A stretch of 8,077 bases of DNA from Roseilinea sp034431495 (GCA_034431495.1 DAOUDB010000324.1:1-8077), one strand, 5' to 3'. Positions 1 to 6,448 are shown, counted from the stretch's first letter. Program-made: numbers and translations. Notes: generated by a model not told the origin, from the sequence alone.

Positions 1-577
1 CGAGCCAGAAGCCGGGCAGAACGGCCGAGCGATATACGCCTGTTTCGTCGAGCGCAACTGGCCGGTAACGCCCATCCGCCCCCAGCACAAAGAAACTGAC
101 CCGCTGGCGATCCGGCCGCGGGTCGATGATCCAGTACTCGCGCACGCCGCCGTTCTGGTACTCCACAAACTTCTGGTCGTAATCGCGCGCCACTCTCTCG
201 TCCGACACCACCTCGATCACCAGATCAGCCGGGCCGTCCAACACATCCGGTGTCAGTCGCTGCCGATTTGCCGTGAGCACGAACATCAGATCCGGCTCGC
301 GGATATTGCCATCGGGAGCGACGCGCATGGGATATGGGGCGCTGCGCAGGACACCGAACCCGAACAACTCAACAAAAATGCCGATCAACCGATTGAGAAA
401 ATCGACGATGCGTTGATGCTCCTGTTTGACCGACATGGTGACGACTTCTCCGTTGATCCATTCGGCAATGCCGGCATGATCCCAGCGCAGGAATTCATCG
501 CGGGTCATTCTCAGCGGCCCCCGGTCACCGACTGAAGCGGCATCCTTCGATGCCAGAGTGTCACGCGCGCTAACCAT
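1..577 (-). CDS. Uma2-family (DUF820) putative endonuclease, C-terminus cut by window edge
   Basis: The first 192 residues are visible and the reading frame is open to the left edge. The sequence fits the Uma2/DUF820 family, which has a PD-(D/E)XK nuclease-like fold; its biological substrate is not established. Family landmarks appear in order: WINGEVV (residues 40-46), REPDLMFV (93-100, with the family's acidic D96), DLVIEVVS (118-125, E122), then K136 in the DYDQKFVEY stretch, and GVREYWIIDP (144-153). E44, D96, E122 and K136 are the likely active-site set, by analogy. I chose the ATG at 577 because GAGAGG lies six bases upstream of it and a TACAAT box lies further upstream; an in-frame ATG at 508 is the alternative and would remove 23 poorly conserved residues. 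No signal peptide is seen. The gene lies 49 bases downstream of the glycosidase on the same strand but appears to have its own promoter. Such genes usually occur as many scattered paralogues. Confidence 0.9.
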   Translation of the reverse strand, partial: MVSARDTLASKDAASVGDRGPLRMTRDEFLRWDHAGIAEWINGEVVTMSVKQEHQRIVDFLNRLIGIFVELFGFGVLRSAPYPMRVAPDGNIREPDLMFVLTANRQRLTPDVLDGPADLVIEVVSDERVARDYDQKFVEYQNGGVREYWIIDPRPDRQRVSFFVLGADGRYRPVALDETGVYRSAVLPGFWL

Positions 578-583
578 CCTGTG

Positions 584-589
584 CCTCTC
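584..589 (-). promoter_or_regulatory. Shine-Dalgarno site of the Uma2 gene
   Basis: GAGAGG on the minus strand with a six-base spacer to the ATG at 577. It supports that start over the downstream ATG at 508. Confidence 0.6.
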
Positions 590-595
590 AGGACA

Positions 596-601
596 ATTGT
601 A
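596..601 (-). promoter_or_regulatory. Putative -10 box of the Uma2 gene (TACAAT)
   Basis: TACAAT on the minus strand, 18 bases before the Uma2 start codon and just beyond the glycosidase stop codon. A transcript starting about seven bases after it would have a short leader that still contains the GAGAGG site. The same hexamer precedes two other genes in this window. No -35 hexamer is recognisable. The box overlaps the 8-bp palindrome ACAATTGT (593-600). Confidence 0.5.
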
Positions 602-626
602 TCTCTCTACACATGAAGGTGACGCG

Positions 627-3236
627 CTACAATTTCAACGTCACCGCCTTGCCGGCTTGCAGGGTCAACGGCGGATCGAATGTGACCTTCACACCCGATT
701 TGTCGCGGCGGGCAGTCGCGCCGGCCGGCAAACTGGCCTTTTTACCCGGCTTGAGGCCGCCCAGGTTCAACTCGCGCAGGGTGACGGTGCCATAGTCCAC
801 GCGCACAGTCGCGCTTGCGCCCGATGACGTGACACGCTGCTGATATGCGCCCCAGCCCGAGCCGGCCGTCCACACGCAGCGGAAGTTGGCGGCGTTGACG
901 CGCGGGGCAAAAGACATGCGCTGCGCCGGGGCACTGTATTGATACCCACTCAGCGCCAGCACCAGCGACCAGCTTGACATGGCGCGGGCATAGTGATTGC
1001 CGCACTCGAACTCGTTCCACGGGTTGCGGCGAATGCCATCGTGACGCGCGCGCACACCCTCGACGATGCGCAGGCCAGCCTCCACCTCGCCCTCATAGAT
1101 CAGGCCGGCCGCCACCTGATACTCGATGCCGGTCCACGCTTCGTCGCCGTACACGGTGGGCAGTTCAGGCCGGCCGCCCCTAGGCCACGTGCAAATCGCC
1201 AGGCCGGCCTCGTCATTCAGCGCATACACGCGCTGCATGTTAGGCACACTGCGCATGGCTTCGCGCCAGTTGTGCTTGAAAATGCTGCGCATAGCTCTGC
1301 GCACCCGCTTGGGGTCCAGCACGTAGCCGATGCCGACAACATGGCTGAGCCACTGGCCAAGCAACTGATCGGACAAACAGCCCTTGCCGTACTGATACTT
1401 GGGGAACGGATCATGAGGCGATTGCAGATCGGCCGGCACGAGTAACAGCGGCGAGACCTCGATCTTCTGCTCGTAGTATTCGCCGTTCCACAGCCATTGC
1501 TCGATGTTGCGACGACCGCTTTCATAGAGGGATTGATATTCGGCGGCCTTGTCTGGCTCGCCAAGATACGCGGCCATCTGGGCAGCAGCGCGCAACGCTC
1601 CCAGATATAGCGCGCCGGTCATCGTGTTCGGGCCAAAGTACTCGATGTCATAGGTGTTGTGCTGCCGGCCTTCCATCACACCGTCCTTGTCGCGGTCCCA
1701 GGCGTGCGGGTTGGCTTCGCTCCAGGCATATTCGACTGCGCGCTTGACCCCCGGCCAGATGGCGCGCAGGAAGTCGTCGTCACCGCTGAGTTGCCACTCG
1801 CGATACGCCTTGAGCACGGTGCCCATCTGACCGTCGGCAGCGGCCACAAAGCCCCAGAATCGGTTGGACGACAGCGGCAGCAGCGTGCGGAAGCTCATCT
1901 TGCCATCGGCATCGGTGTTGTGCGCGAAGTCGGTCAGGCGCATGGTCTGTTCGAGGGACGGGAACAGGAAGGCCAGCGCCTGCTCGTAATTCCAAACGTG
2001 CGTGCAGTTCATCGGACAACAGCCGCCACTGCCGTGACATCCCTCGAAGGCATGAATGCGCCCGTCGTCCAGCCGCAGCACGGTGGTGGTGCGCAGGATG
2101 CTCGACTGGCTGGAGACGGCGTCGAGCACCGCCGGCGGCAACGTGCTTGAGAAAAGCGTGTCGCGCCACAGGCGTGTGTCGCGCTCCAGGCGCTCGAAGT
2201 TGCCGGCCACATAGCTCGCCACATCCCAGGCGTCGCGCCAGCGCGCGCCGCTCCAGGTACGCAGCATGGCATTCGACACACCCTCTCCTTCGTTGGGATT
2301 CCAGTAATTGCGCAGGTTGGGAAAATGCCAGGTGAAGACAAGCGTGAAGGCGCGCGACTCCCCCGGTTTGAGCGTGAACGGCGCGCATAGCGAGCATTCG
2401 AGAAAGCGCCCCTCGCCGGCGGTGAAGGGTTCGGCCATCGGCTCGATGCGGCCATCGGCGCTGAAGTCGTTCCACAACATTTGCAGGCCATCCCACCAGC
2501 CGCCCTGATACCAGTGCGTTTGCACGGCATGCGGCAGGCCGGCAGGCGCCCCCACAAACGCCAACGCCGCCGAGCCGAAGAATTCGCTGGCCGGCTCGAT
2601 GCCGGGGTTGGTCATGTAGATGCCGGAGAGGCTATCGCCGGCGCGCGCCTCGTTCCTGCTGCCGCCGGGATCGTAACCATTCACCTCAGCATCCCAGCCA
2701 TCGCGGCCCAGCTTGAGCCGGTTGACGGGATTGCAGAACGCGGACAGCAGAGACGCCTCGACAGGCTGCCGGGTGGGATTGGTGAAGCGCCATGTGAACA
2801 CCGCGCACGGGATGCTCGAGTCGTCGGCGTTCAACGGAATGAATGGGTTGAAGACCTCCAGTTCGACACGCAGCGGCACATCGGGATCGGTGAGTTCGAT
2901 GCTGGCGAATGGGTACGCGCCGCGAAAGACGGCCTCGCGCATACGCGGGGCGCCGGCGGCGCGGCCATTGTCGAATCCGCCGCCGGCGCGATCGGTGAAG
3001 GGCGGCAGATACTCACGTTCGAGCAGCCGGGTCACGGCCGGCTTGCCACGCGACTTGACCCACAGCGCGAAAAACGTGTTGCGCGGGGCGTTGCCTTTCC
3101 AGGGGCGGTTATAGATCTCGACGTCGGTCAGTTGGCCGCGCCCGCCGATCGAGATCGTGCCAGTGCCGATACCGCCAATCGGCATGGCGATCTCGTGGAG
3201 GGAGGGGCCGGTGAACGTGCGGATTGTGTTGGCCAT
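627..3236 (-). CDS. Glycoside hydrolase family 116 (DUF608 / GBA2-like) protein
   Basis: Complete 869-residue protein with the layout of GH116 enzymes (human GBA2 and bacterial beta-glucosidases), which are retaining hydrolases of beta-linked sugars; the substrate here cannot be read from sequence. The N-terminal beta domain covers about residues 15-320. The DUF608 (alpha/alpha)6 catalytic domain covers about 370-765. A beta-rich tail of about 100 residues follows. E398, in HAFEGC, aligns by eye with the nucleophile of GBA2-type enzymes, and D530, in NTYDIEY, with their acid/base. FECGNHYAR (743-751) matches the conserved sugar-binding segment near the C-terminal end of the catalytic domain. 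A cysteine cluster (C400, C406, C407, C411) follows the nucleophile, as in a bacterial DUF608 subgroup. There is no signal peptide or membrane segment, so it is probably cytoplasmic and acts on imported or intracellular glycosides. TACAAT ends six bases before the ATG and no Shine-Dalgarno site is visible, which suggests leaderless translation. It is divergent from the histidine kinase. Confidence 0.92.
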   Translation of the reverse strand: MANTIRTFTGPSLHEIAMPIGGIGTGTISIGGRGQLTDVEIYNRPWKGNAPRNTFFALWVKSRGKPAVTRLLEREYLPPFTDRAGGGFDNGRAAGAPRMREAVFRGAYPFASIELTDPDVPLRVELEVFNPFIPLNADDSSIPCAVFTWRFTNPTRQPVEASLLSAFCNPVNRLKLGRDGWDAEVNGYDPGGSRNEARAGDSLSGIYMTNPGIEPASEFFGSAALAFVGAPAGLPHAVQTHWYQGGWWDGLQMLWNDFSADGRIEPMAEPFTAGEGRFLECSLCAPFTLKPGESRAFTLVFTWHFPNLRNYWNPNEGEGVSNAMLRTWSGARWRDAWDVASYVAGNFERLERDTRLWRDTLFSSTLPPAVLDAVSSQSSILRTTTVLRLDDGRIHAFEGCHGSGGCCPMNCTHVWNYEQALAFLFPSLEQTMRLTDFAHNTDADGKMSFRTLLPLSSNRFWGFVAAADGQMGTVLKAYREWQLSGDDDFLRAIWPGVKRAVEYAWSEANPHAWDRDKDGVMEGRQHNTYDIEYFGPNTMTGALYLGALRAAAQMAAYLGEPDKAAEYQSLYESGRRNIEQWLWNGEYYEQKIEVSPLLLVPADLQSPHDPFPKYQYGKGCLSDQLLGQWLSHVVGIGYVLDPKRVRRAMRSIFKHNWREAMRSVPNMQRVYALNDEAGLAICTWPRGGRPELPTVYGDEAWTGIEYQVAAGLIYEGEVEAGLRIVEGVRARHDGIRRNPWNEFECGNHYARAMSSWSLVLALSGYQYSAPAQRMSFAPRVNAANFRCVWTAGSGWGAYQQRVTSSGASATVRVDYGTVTLRELNLGGLKPGKKASLPAGATARRDKSGVKVTFDPPLTLQAGKAVTLKL

Positions 3237-3242
3237 GCGCCC

Positions 3243-3248
3243 ATTGTA
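3243..3248 (-). promoter_or_regulatory. Putative leaderless promoter -10 box of the GH116 gene
   Basis: TACAAT on the minus strand, separated by exactly six bases from the ATG at 3236. With a standard -10 to +1 distance, transcription would begin at the A of the start codon. No Shine-Dalgarno sequence fits between box and ATG, and no -35 hexamer is apparent. Confidence 0.6.
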
Positions 3249-3263
3249 GCCATTGGGAGAACT

Positions 3264-3295
3264 GAGTCATTTGGTCATTTGGCCATCGAGCGATT
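3264..3295 (-). repeat. Degenerate octamer tandem repeat facing the GH116 gene
   Basis: Read on the minus strand, four consecutive 8-base units are AATCGCTC, GATGGCCA, AATGACCA and AATGACTC. They are near-copies of the octamers that run the other way toward the kinase. Beyond them toward the glycosidase the pattern decays, though AATGGCT recurs just before the -10 box. The mirror arrangement produces two 9-bp inverted repeats: GAGCGATTG (3288-3296) with 3316-3324, and GGTCATTTG (3273-3281) with 3299-3307. Confidence 0.7.
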
Positions 3296-3300
3296 GAGCA

Positions 3301-3364
3301 AATGACCCGATGACCCAATCGCTCAATGACTCAATCACTCAATCACCGAATGGCTCAATCCACT
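3301..3364 (+). repeat. Eight phased octamer tandem repeats upstream of the histidine kinase
   Basis: The stretch divides without gaps into eight 8-base units of approximate consensus AATSRCYC: AATGACCC, GATGACCC, AATCGCTC, AATGACTC, AATCACTC, AATCACCG, AATGGCTC and AATCCACT. The last unit touches the TACAAT box of the kinase promoter. The units differ by one to a few substitutions but no indels, so the 8-bp period is strict. The function is unknown; it could be replication-slippage debris or an array of protein-binding sites. Confidence 0.85.
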
Positions 3365-3369
3365 ACAAT
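3364..3369 (+). promoter_or_regulatory. Putative leaderless promoter -10 box of the histidine kinase
   Basis: TACAAT followed by exactly six bases and the ATG at 3376, the same geometry as the divergent GH116 promoter. It predicts transcription initiating at the start codon. The region 17 bases upstream lies in the octamer array and does not resemble TTGACA. Confidence 0.6.
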
Positions 3370-3375
3370 GTCGCC

Positions 3376-4923
3376 ATGCTTCCCGATTACCGTGTGCGAC
3401 AGCGCGACTACCTGCTCCAGATCAGCCGGGCGATCACATCGCAGTTGGAGATCGACCAGGTGCTGCGCCTGATCTTGCAGTCGGCCGTGGACATGCTGAA
3501 CGGTCAGGCCGGCATTGTGGCGCTGGTCGAGCCGGGAGGCGCGTATCGCATTCGCCAGTCCTACGGCGTGGCAAAGCCCATTCTCGATGAGCTGAACCCG
3601 ATCGTGGAGAGCGCAGAGAATGCGCGAGAGGCAACCCAACTGCTGGAACGCAGCCTGGTGTCCATCGCAAATCGAGCCGGCGTCGGGTTCTGGCAAGTCG
3701 TGTCTTTGCCGCTGCAGGCCGGCGACGACTTCCTGGGCGCGATCTACATCTTCAGAGTCGGCAGCGGCGGGTTCTCGGCCAACGATCGCCAGATACTGCA
3801 GAGCTTTGCAGATCAGGCCGCTGTGGCGGTGAACAACGCCCGGCTCTATCAGGCGGTGGCACAGCAAAAACGCCGGCTCGACGCAATCCTCGAGTTCAGC
3901 GGCGACGGCGTGGCGATCATGGACGGCGCGCACGTGATCGGCACATTCAACCGGGCGCTGTCGAAAATGGCCGGCGTCCTGTCACAGGAAGCGATCGGCC
4001 GGCGATTCGAAGATGTGGTGCGACTTGTCGATCGGCGCGCGGGCAGCACGCTGGCCGAAGCCGAAGCCAATGGCTGGCCGCTGATCGGCTCGTCCGGCCC
4101 GCTGTTCATCGAAGGCGATCTGCTTCGCGCCGACGGCAAACGAGTCAGTGTCGAGATCAACTTTTCGGCCTTGTTCGACCGTGAAGGGCGGCTGGTGAAC
4201 ATCATCGCCAACGTGCGCGACATCACGCGCTTCCGCGAGGCGGACGAGATGAAGTCCACGTTCGTCTCCATCGTGTCGCACGAACTGAAGACGCCGGTGG
4301 CTCTGATCAAGGGATATGCGAGCACACTGCGCCGGCAGGACGCACAGTGGGACGAAGCCACTGTGCGAGAGAGCCTTCAGGTGATCGAGGAGGAGAGCGA
4401 CCGGCTGGCGCGACTGATCGACGACCTGCTCGACGCCACGCGGGTGCAGACGGGCAATTTCCGCCTGACGCCGGTCGAGATGGATCTGGACGATCTGGTA
4501 CGAAACGTGGTGCGCAAATTCCAGTCGCAGGCGAAGAATCACACGCTGGTGGCAGACGTGCCTGCAGATCTGCCCATCGTGCATGCTGACGAAGCGCGCA
4601 TCACCCAGGTGCTGAGCAACCTGCTGTCGAACGCGATCAAGTATTCGCCGGAGGGAGGCGAGATTCGTGTAAGCAGCGCCGTGACACCGAAGGAAGTCAT
4701 CATCTCGGTCAGCGACCAGGGCAGCGGCATCTCGGCCGAAGACCAGAAACAACTCTTCACGCGCTTCTTTCGCGCCAACAACGCGCTGACGCGCAAGACA
4801 CAGGGGGCCGGGCTGGGGTTGTATCTGTCGAAGGCCATCATCGACGCCCATGGGGGGCGCATCTGGGTCGAGAGTGACGGCAAGCGCGGCGCGCGATTCA
4901 GTTTCAGCCTGCCGCGCGTATAG
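3376..4923 (+). CDS. Soluble GAF-PAS sensor histidine kinase
   Basis: This 515-residue two-component sensor kinase is expected to autophosphorylate on histidine and pass phosphate to a response regulator. A GAF domain covers about residues 10-160 (LEIDQVLRLILQSAVDML near its start; FADQAAVAVNNARLY at its end). A PAS domain covers about 163-288. HisKA follows, with phospho-acceptor H302 in SHELKTP. The HATPase domain shows N415 and N419 in the N box, DQGSGI (447-452), FTRFF (461-465) and GAGLGLYLSK (477-486). There is no transmembrane segment, so it probably senses an internal cue through GAF or PAS. It is orphan within the window: no response regulator is adjacent. I chose the ATG at 3376 over the in-frame ATG at 3310 because the extra 22 residues would be encoded by the octamer repeat and by the -10 box itself, and the protein from 3376 begins directly with kinase-like sequence. 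It is divergent from the GH116 gene. Confidence 0.93.
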   Translation: MLPDYRVRQRDYLLQISRAITSQLEIDQVLRLILQSAVDMLNGQAGIVALVEPGGAYRIRQSYGVAKPILDELNPIVESAENAREATQLLERSLVSIANRAGVGFWQVVSLPLQAGDDFLGAIYIFRVGSGGFSANDRQILQSFADQAAVAVNNARLYQAVAQQKRRLDAILEFSGDGVAIMDGAHVIGTFNRALSKMAGVLSQEAIGRRFEDVVRLVDRRAGSTLAEAEANGWPLIGSSGPLFIEGDLLRADGKRVSVEINFSALFDREGRLVNIIANVRDITRFREADEMKSTFVSIVSHELKTPVALIKGYASTLRRQDAQWDEATVRESLQVIEEESDRLARLIDDLLDATRVQTGNFRLTPVEMDLDDLVRNVVRKFQSQAKNHTLVADVPADLPIVHADEARITQVLSNLLSNAIKYSPEGGEIRVSSAVTPKEVIISVSDQGSGISAEDQKQLFTRFFRANNALTRKTQGAGLGLYLSKAIIDAHGGRIWVESDGKRGARFSFSLPRV

Positions 4924-4932
4924 CCCGCGTGT

Positions 4933-4949
4933 GGCCGTATAATTCGGCC
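4933..4949. repeat. Inverted repeat framing a -10 box
   Basis: GGCCG (4933-4937) and CGGCC (4945-4949) are perfect 5-bp arms, and the seven bases between them are TATAATT, which contain the promoter box. It could be an operator overlapping the promoter; a chance origin is possible with such short arms in GC-rich DNA. Confidence 0.4.
4938..4943 (+). promoter_or_regulatory. Putative -10 box of the CpXC-like gene (TATAAT)
   Basis: Perfect TATAAT in the 64-base gap between the kinase stop codon and the next start. Transcription would begin near 4950 and give a leader of about 38 bases containing a good Shine-Dalgarno site. No -35 match is seen at the usual distance. Confidence 0.6.
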
Positions 4950-4975
4950 TTGCGAATGCGACAGTCCGCAAATCC

Positions 4976-4981
4976 AAGGAG
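4976..4981 (+). promoter_or_regulatory. Shine-Dalgarno site of the CpXC-like gene
   Basis: AAGGAG with a six-base spacer to the ATG at 4988. It fixes that start and contrasts with the two leaderless-type starts nearby. Confidence 0.75.
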
Positions 4982-4987
4982 TTCTAC

Positions 4988-6370
4988 ATGCCTCAACTCG
5001 TCACGCCCGGCGGCGCGCGCGGGGCGGCCCGCCAACAACCCATGACCATTCAGGTCGTCGATGTGGGCCGCGACCCCGCGTTGAAGCCGGCGTTGTTGTC
5101 CGGCCGGTTGACCAACCTCACCGCGCCATTTCTCTACCACGACCCCGACAAACAGCTCGCCTTCGTCCTCATGCCGATGGAACTCGGCATGACCGACATG
5201 GATCAGCAGCGCATCATCGGCCAGATGACCCAGTCTGTGATGCGCAGCCTGCCTCAGGACGCGCCGCGCGCATATCTGTTGCAGCCGAGAACGTTCTTCA
5301 CATTTCAGTCGCTGGTCGAAGCCATCCTCGAGAAGGACGGCATCACCCCTGAGATGATCAAGGAGCAGCAAGCCAAGGCTGATCTGCTGCGGGATCTGAT
5401 GCGCAGCGCCAGCGAGGAAGACCTGCGCGCCAAAATCCGCGCTGCCGACGCCCAGATCGATGGGATGATGTTCGAGCTGCTGAACGCCAGCATCGACGCC
5501 AACCTGGACGCTGGCCGGGAGCAGGCCGCGCAGCAACTGGCCGGCCTGCAACAAGTGCTCATCGAAGAGACAACCTATGGCAAGAAAGTGGGCGCGAGGC
5601 TGGCCGTGCTCGAAGCGTTCCAGAAGAACCCCACCCGCGAAACACTGGTCGAGCAACTGATCGCCGCGCCCGACAGCGAAACGCGCGAAGGTCTCATCGC
5701 AGTCGGACGGCAGCTCATCGACTACCTGTTCTTCCAGATTCTTACGAGCAGGATCGACGCGGCCACCGGCGAGGAGAAGGACCGGCTGATCGAATTGCGC
5801 AAGGAAGTCCAGGATATCCGCGACCGTCTGGACGCCGCCTCGCGCGCAGTCATGCAGCGCAAGGCTGAGTTGATCAACAAGATTCTGGGCAGCGACAAGC
5901 CAGTCGAGACAGCGCGCGAAAACGCCGCCGACATCGACGAGATGTTCATGAGTCTGTTGCAGGCGAATTTGCAGCAGGCCCAGCAGCGCAACGACCAGGA
6001 GCTTGGCCGGGCCTTGAGCGCGGTCTATCAGATCGCCCTGCAGATCATGGCCGAGCGCCAGCCGCCGGAAGTGCAGATCATCAACGCGCTGATGTCGATG
6101 AAGTATCCAGATGAAACCGAAAAACTGCTCAATGACATCAAAGATCAGGTGGATGACCGGCTGGTGCTGGTGATGGGCCAGTTCGCGGAGCAACTGGCCA
6201 AGGAAGACCGCACAGATCTGGCAGCTAAACTGACCCAGATCATGGTGCAGGCGCGCAGCATCCTGCCGAAGTACGACCCCAGCAAGGATGCGCAGGAGCA
6301 ATCAGCCGCTGGCGCCACACCTCCGCCGCCAGAACCCCCCAAGCCAAAGATCGAGATTGCGCGGCGGTGA
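4988..6370 (+). CDS. CpXC-like protein lacking its zinc-ribbon cysteines, with four helical repeats
   Basis: The function is unknown. Residues 20-120 resemble the CpXC domain (PF14353): VVDVGRDPALKPALLSGRL (23-41), then PFLYHDPDKQLAFVLMPMEL (47-66), and SLPQDAPRAYLLQPRTFFT (87-105). In typical members a pair of CxxC knuckles flanks this core. Here the segment between LLSGRL and PFLYHDP is only five residues and the protein contains no cysteine at all, so the zinc site appears lost. Residues of about 130-430 are predicted helical, with four divergent repeats of about 70 residues. A proline-rich tail with four consecutive prolines and a basic end (444-460) follows. No signal peptide or membrane segment is seen, so it is probably cytoplasmic. 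The gene has its own -10 box, Shine-Dalgarno site and terminator, so it is likely monocistronic. Family assignment is from remembered motifs and not from a search. Confidence 0.8.
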   Translation: MPQLVTPGGARGAARQQPMTIQVVDVGRDPALKPALLSGRLTNLTAPFLYHDPDKQLAFVLMPMELGMTDMDQQRIIGQMTQSVMRSLPQDAPRAYLLQPRTFFTFQSLVEAILEKDGITPEMIKEQQAKADLLRDLMRSASEEDLRAKIRAADAQIDGMMFELLNASIDANLDAGREQAAQQLAGLQQVLIEETTYGKKVGARLAVLEAFQKNPTRETLVEQLIAAPDSETREGLIAVGRQLIDYLFFQILTSRIDAATGEEKDRLIELRKEVQDIRDRLDAASRAVMQRKAELINKILGSDKPVETARENAADIDEMFMSLLQANLQQAQQRNDQELGRALSAVYQIALQIMAERQPPEVQIINALMSMKYPDETEKLLNDIKDQVDDRLVLVMGQFAEQLAKEDRTDLAAKLTQIMVQARSILPKYDPSKDAQEQSAAGATPPPPEPPKPKIEIARR

Positions 6371-6448
6371 CAGACGACAGACGACAGACCACAGACGACA
6401 GATTACAGATTACAGAGCACGGAATACGCAACACGCAACACGCAACAC
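6369..6448 (+). repeat. Eleven phased heptamer tandem repeats between stop codon and terminator
   Basis: Starting at the second base of the TGA stop codon, the sequence divides without gaps into seven-base units: GACAGAC three times, then CACAGAC, GACAGAT, TACAGAT, TACAGAG, CACGGAA, TACGCAA, CACGCAA and CACGCAA, with a partial twelfth unit that runs into the terminator stem. Adjacent units differ by few substitutions, so the array drifts gradually from GACAGAC to CACGCAA. No coding or RNA function is evident. Confidence 0.88.

Noticed and set aside
628..633. TACAAT on the plus strand
   Set aside because: It overlaps the glycosidase stop codon and is not followed by a plausible plus-strand gene, so it is probably a chance match.
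2481..3305. A 274-codon plus-strand open frame opposite the N-terminal half of the GH116 gene
   Set aside because: Composition is that of an antisense shadow (Arg/Ala/Gly/Gln-rich), and the GH116 protein is continuous and conserved on the other strand.
3273..3324. Two 9-bp inverted repeats considered as terminators
   Set aside because: They lie between divergent promoters, have no T tracts, and arise from the mirrored octamers.
3264..3364. Octamer array considered as a CRISPR or replication-origin iteron array
   Set aside because: Units are 8 bp with no spacers, unlike CRISPR. There is no AT-rich unwinding region, DnaA-box pattern or replication gene nearby.
3982..4977. A 331-codon minus-strand open frame opposite the histidine kinase
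   Set aside because: The kinase motifs lie on the plus strand across the same DNA; the antisense product shows no domain-like pattern.
4904..6301. A 465-codon open frame on the minus strand opposite the CpXC-like gene
   Set aside because: It is His/Gln/Leu-rich antisense translation typical of GC-rich DNA, matches no family I know, lacks expression signals, and the plus-strand frame has a -10 box, Shine-Dalgarno site, recognisable domain and terminator.
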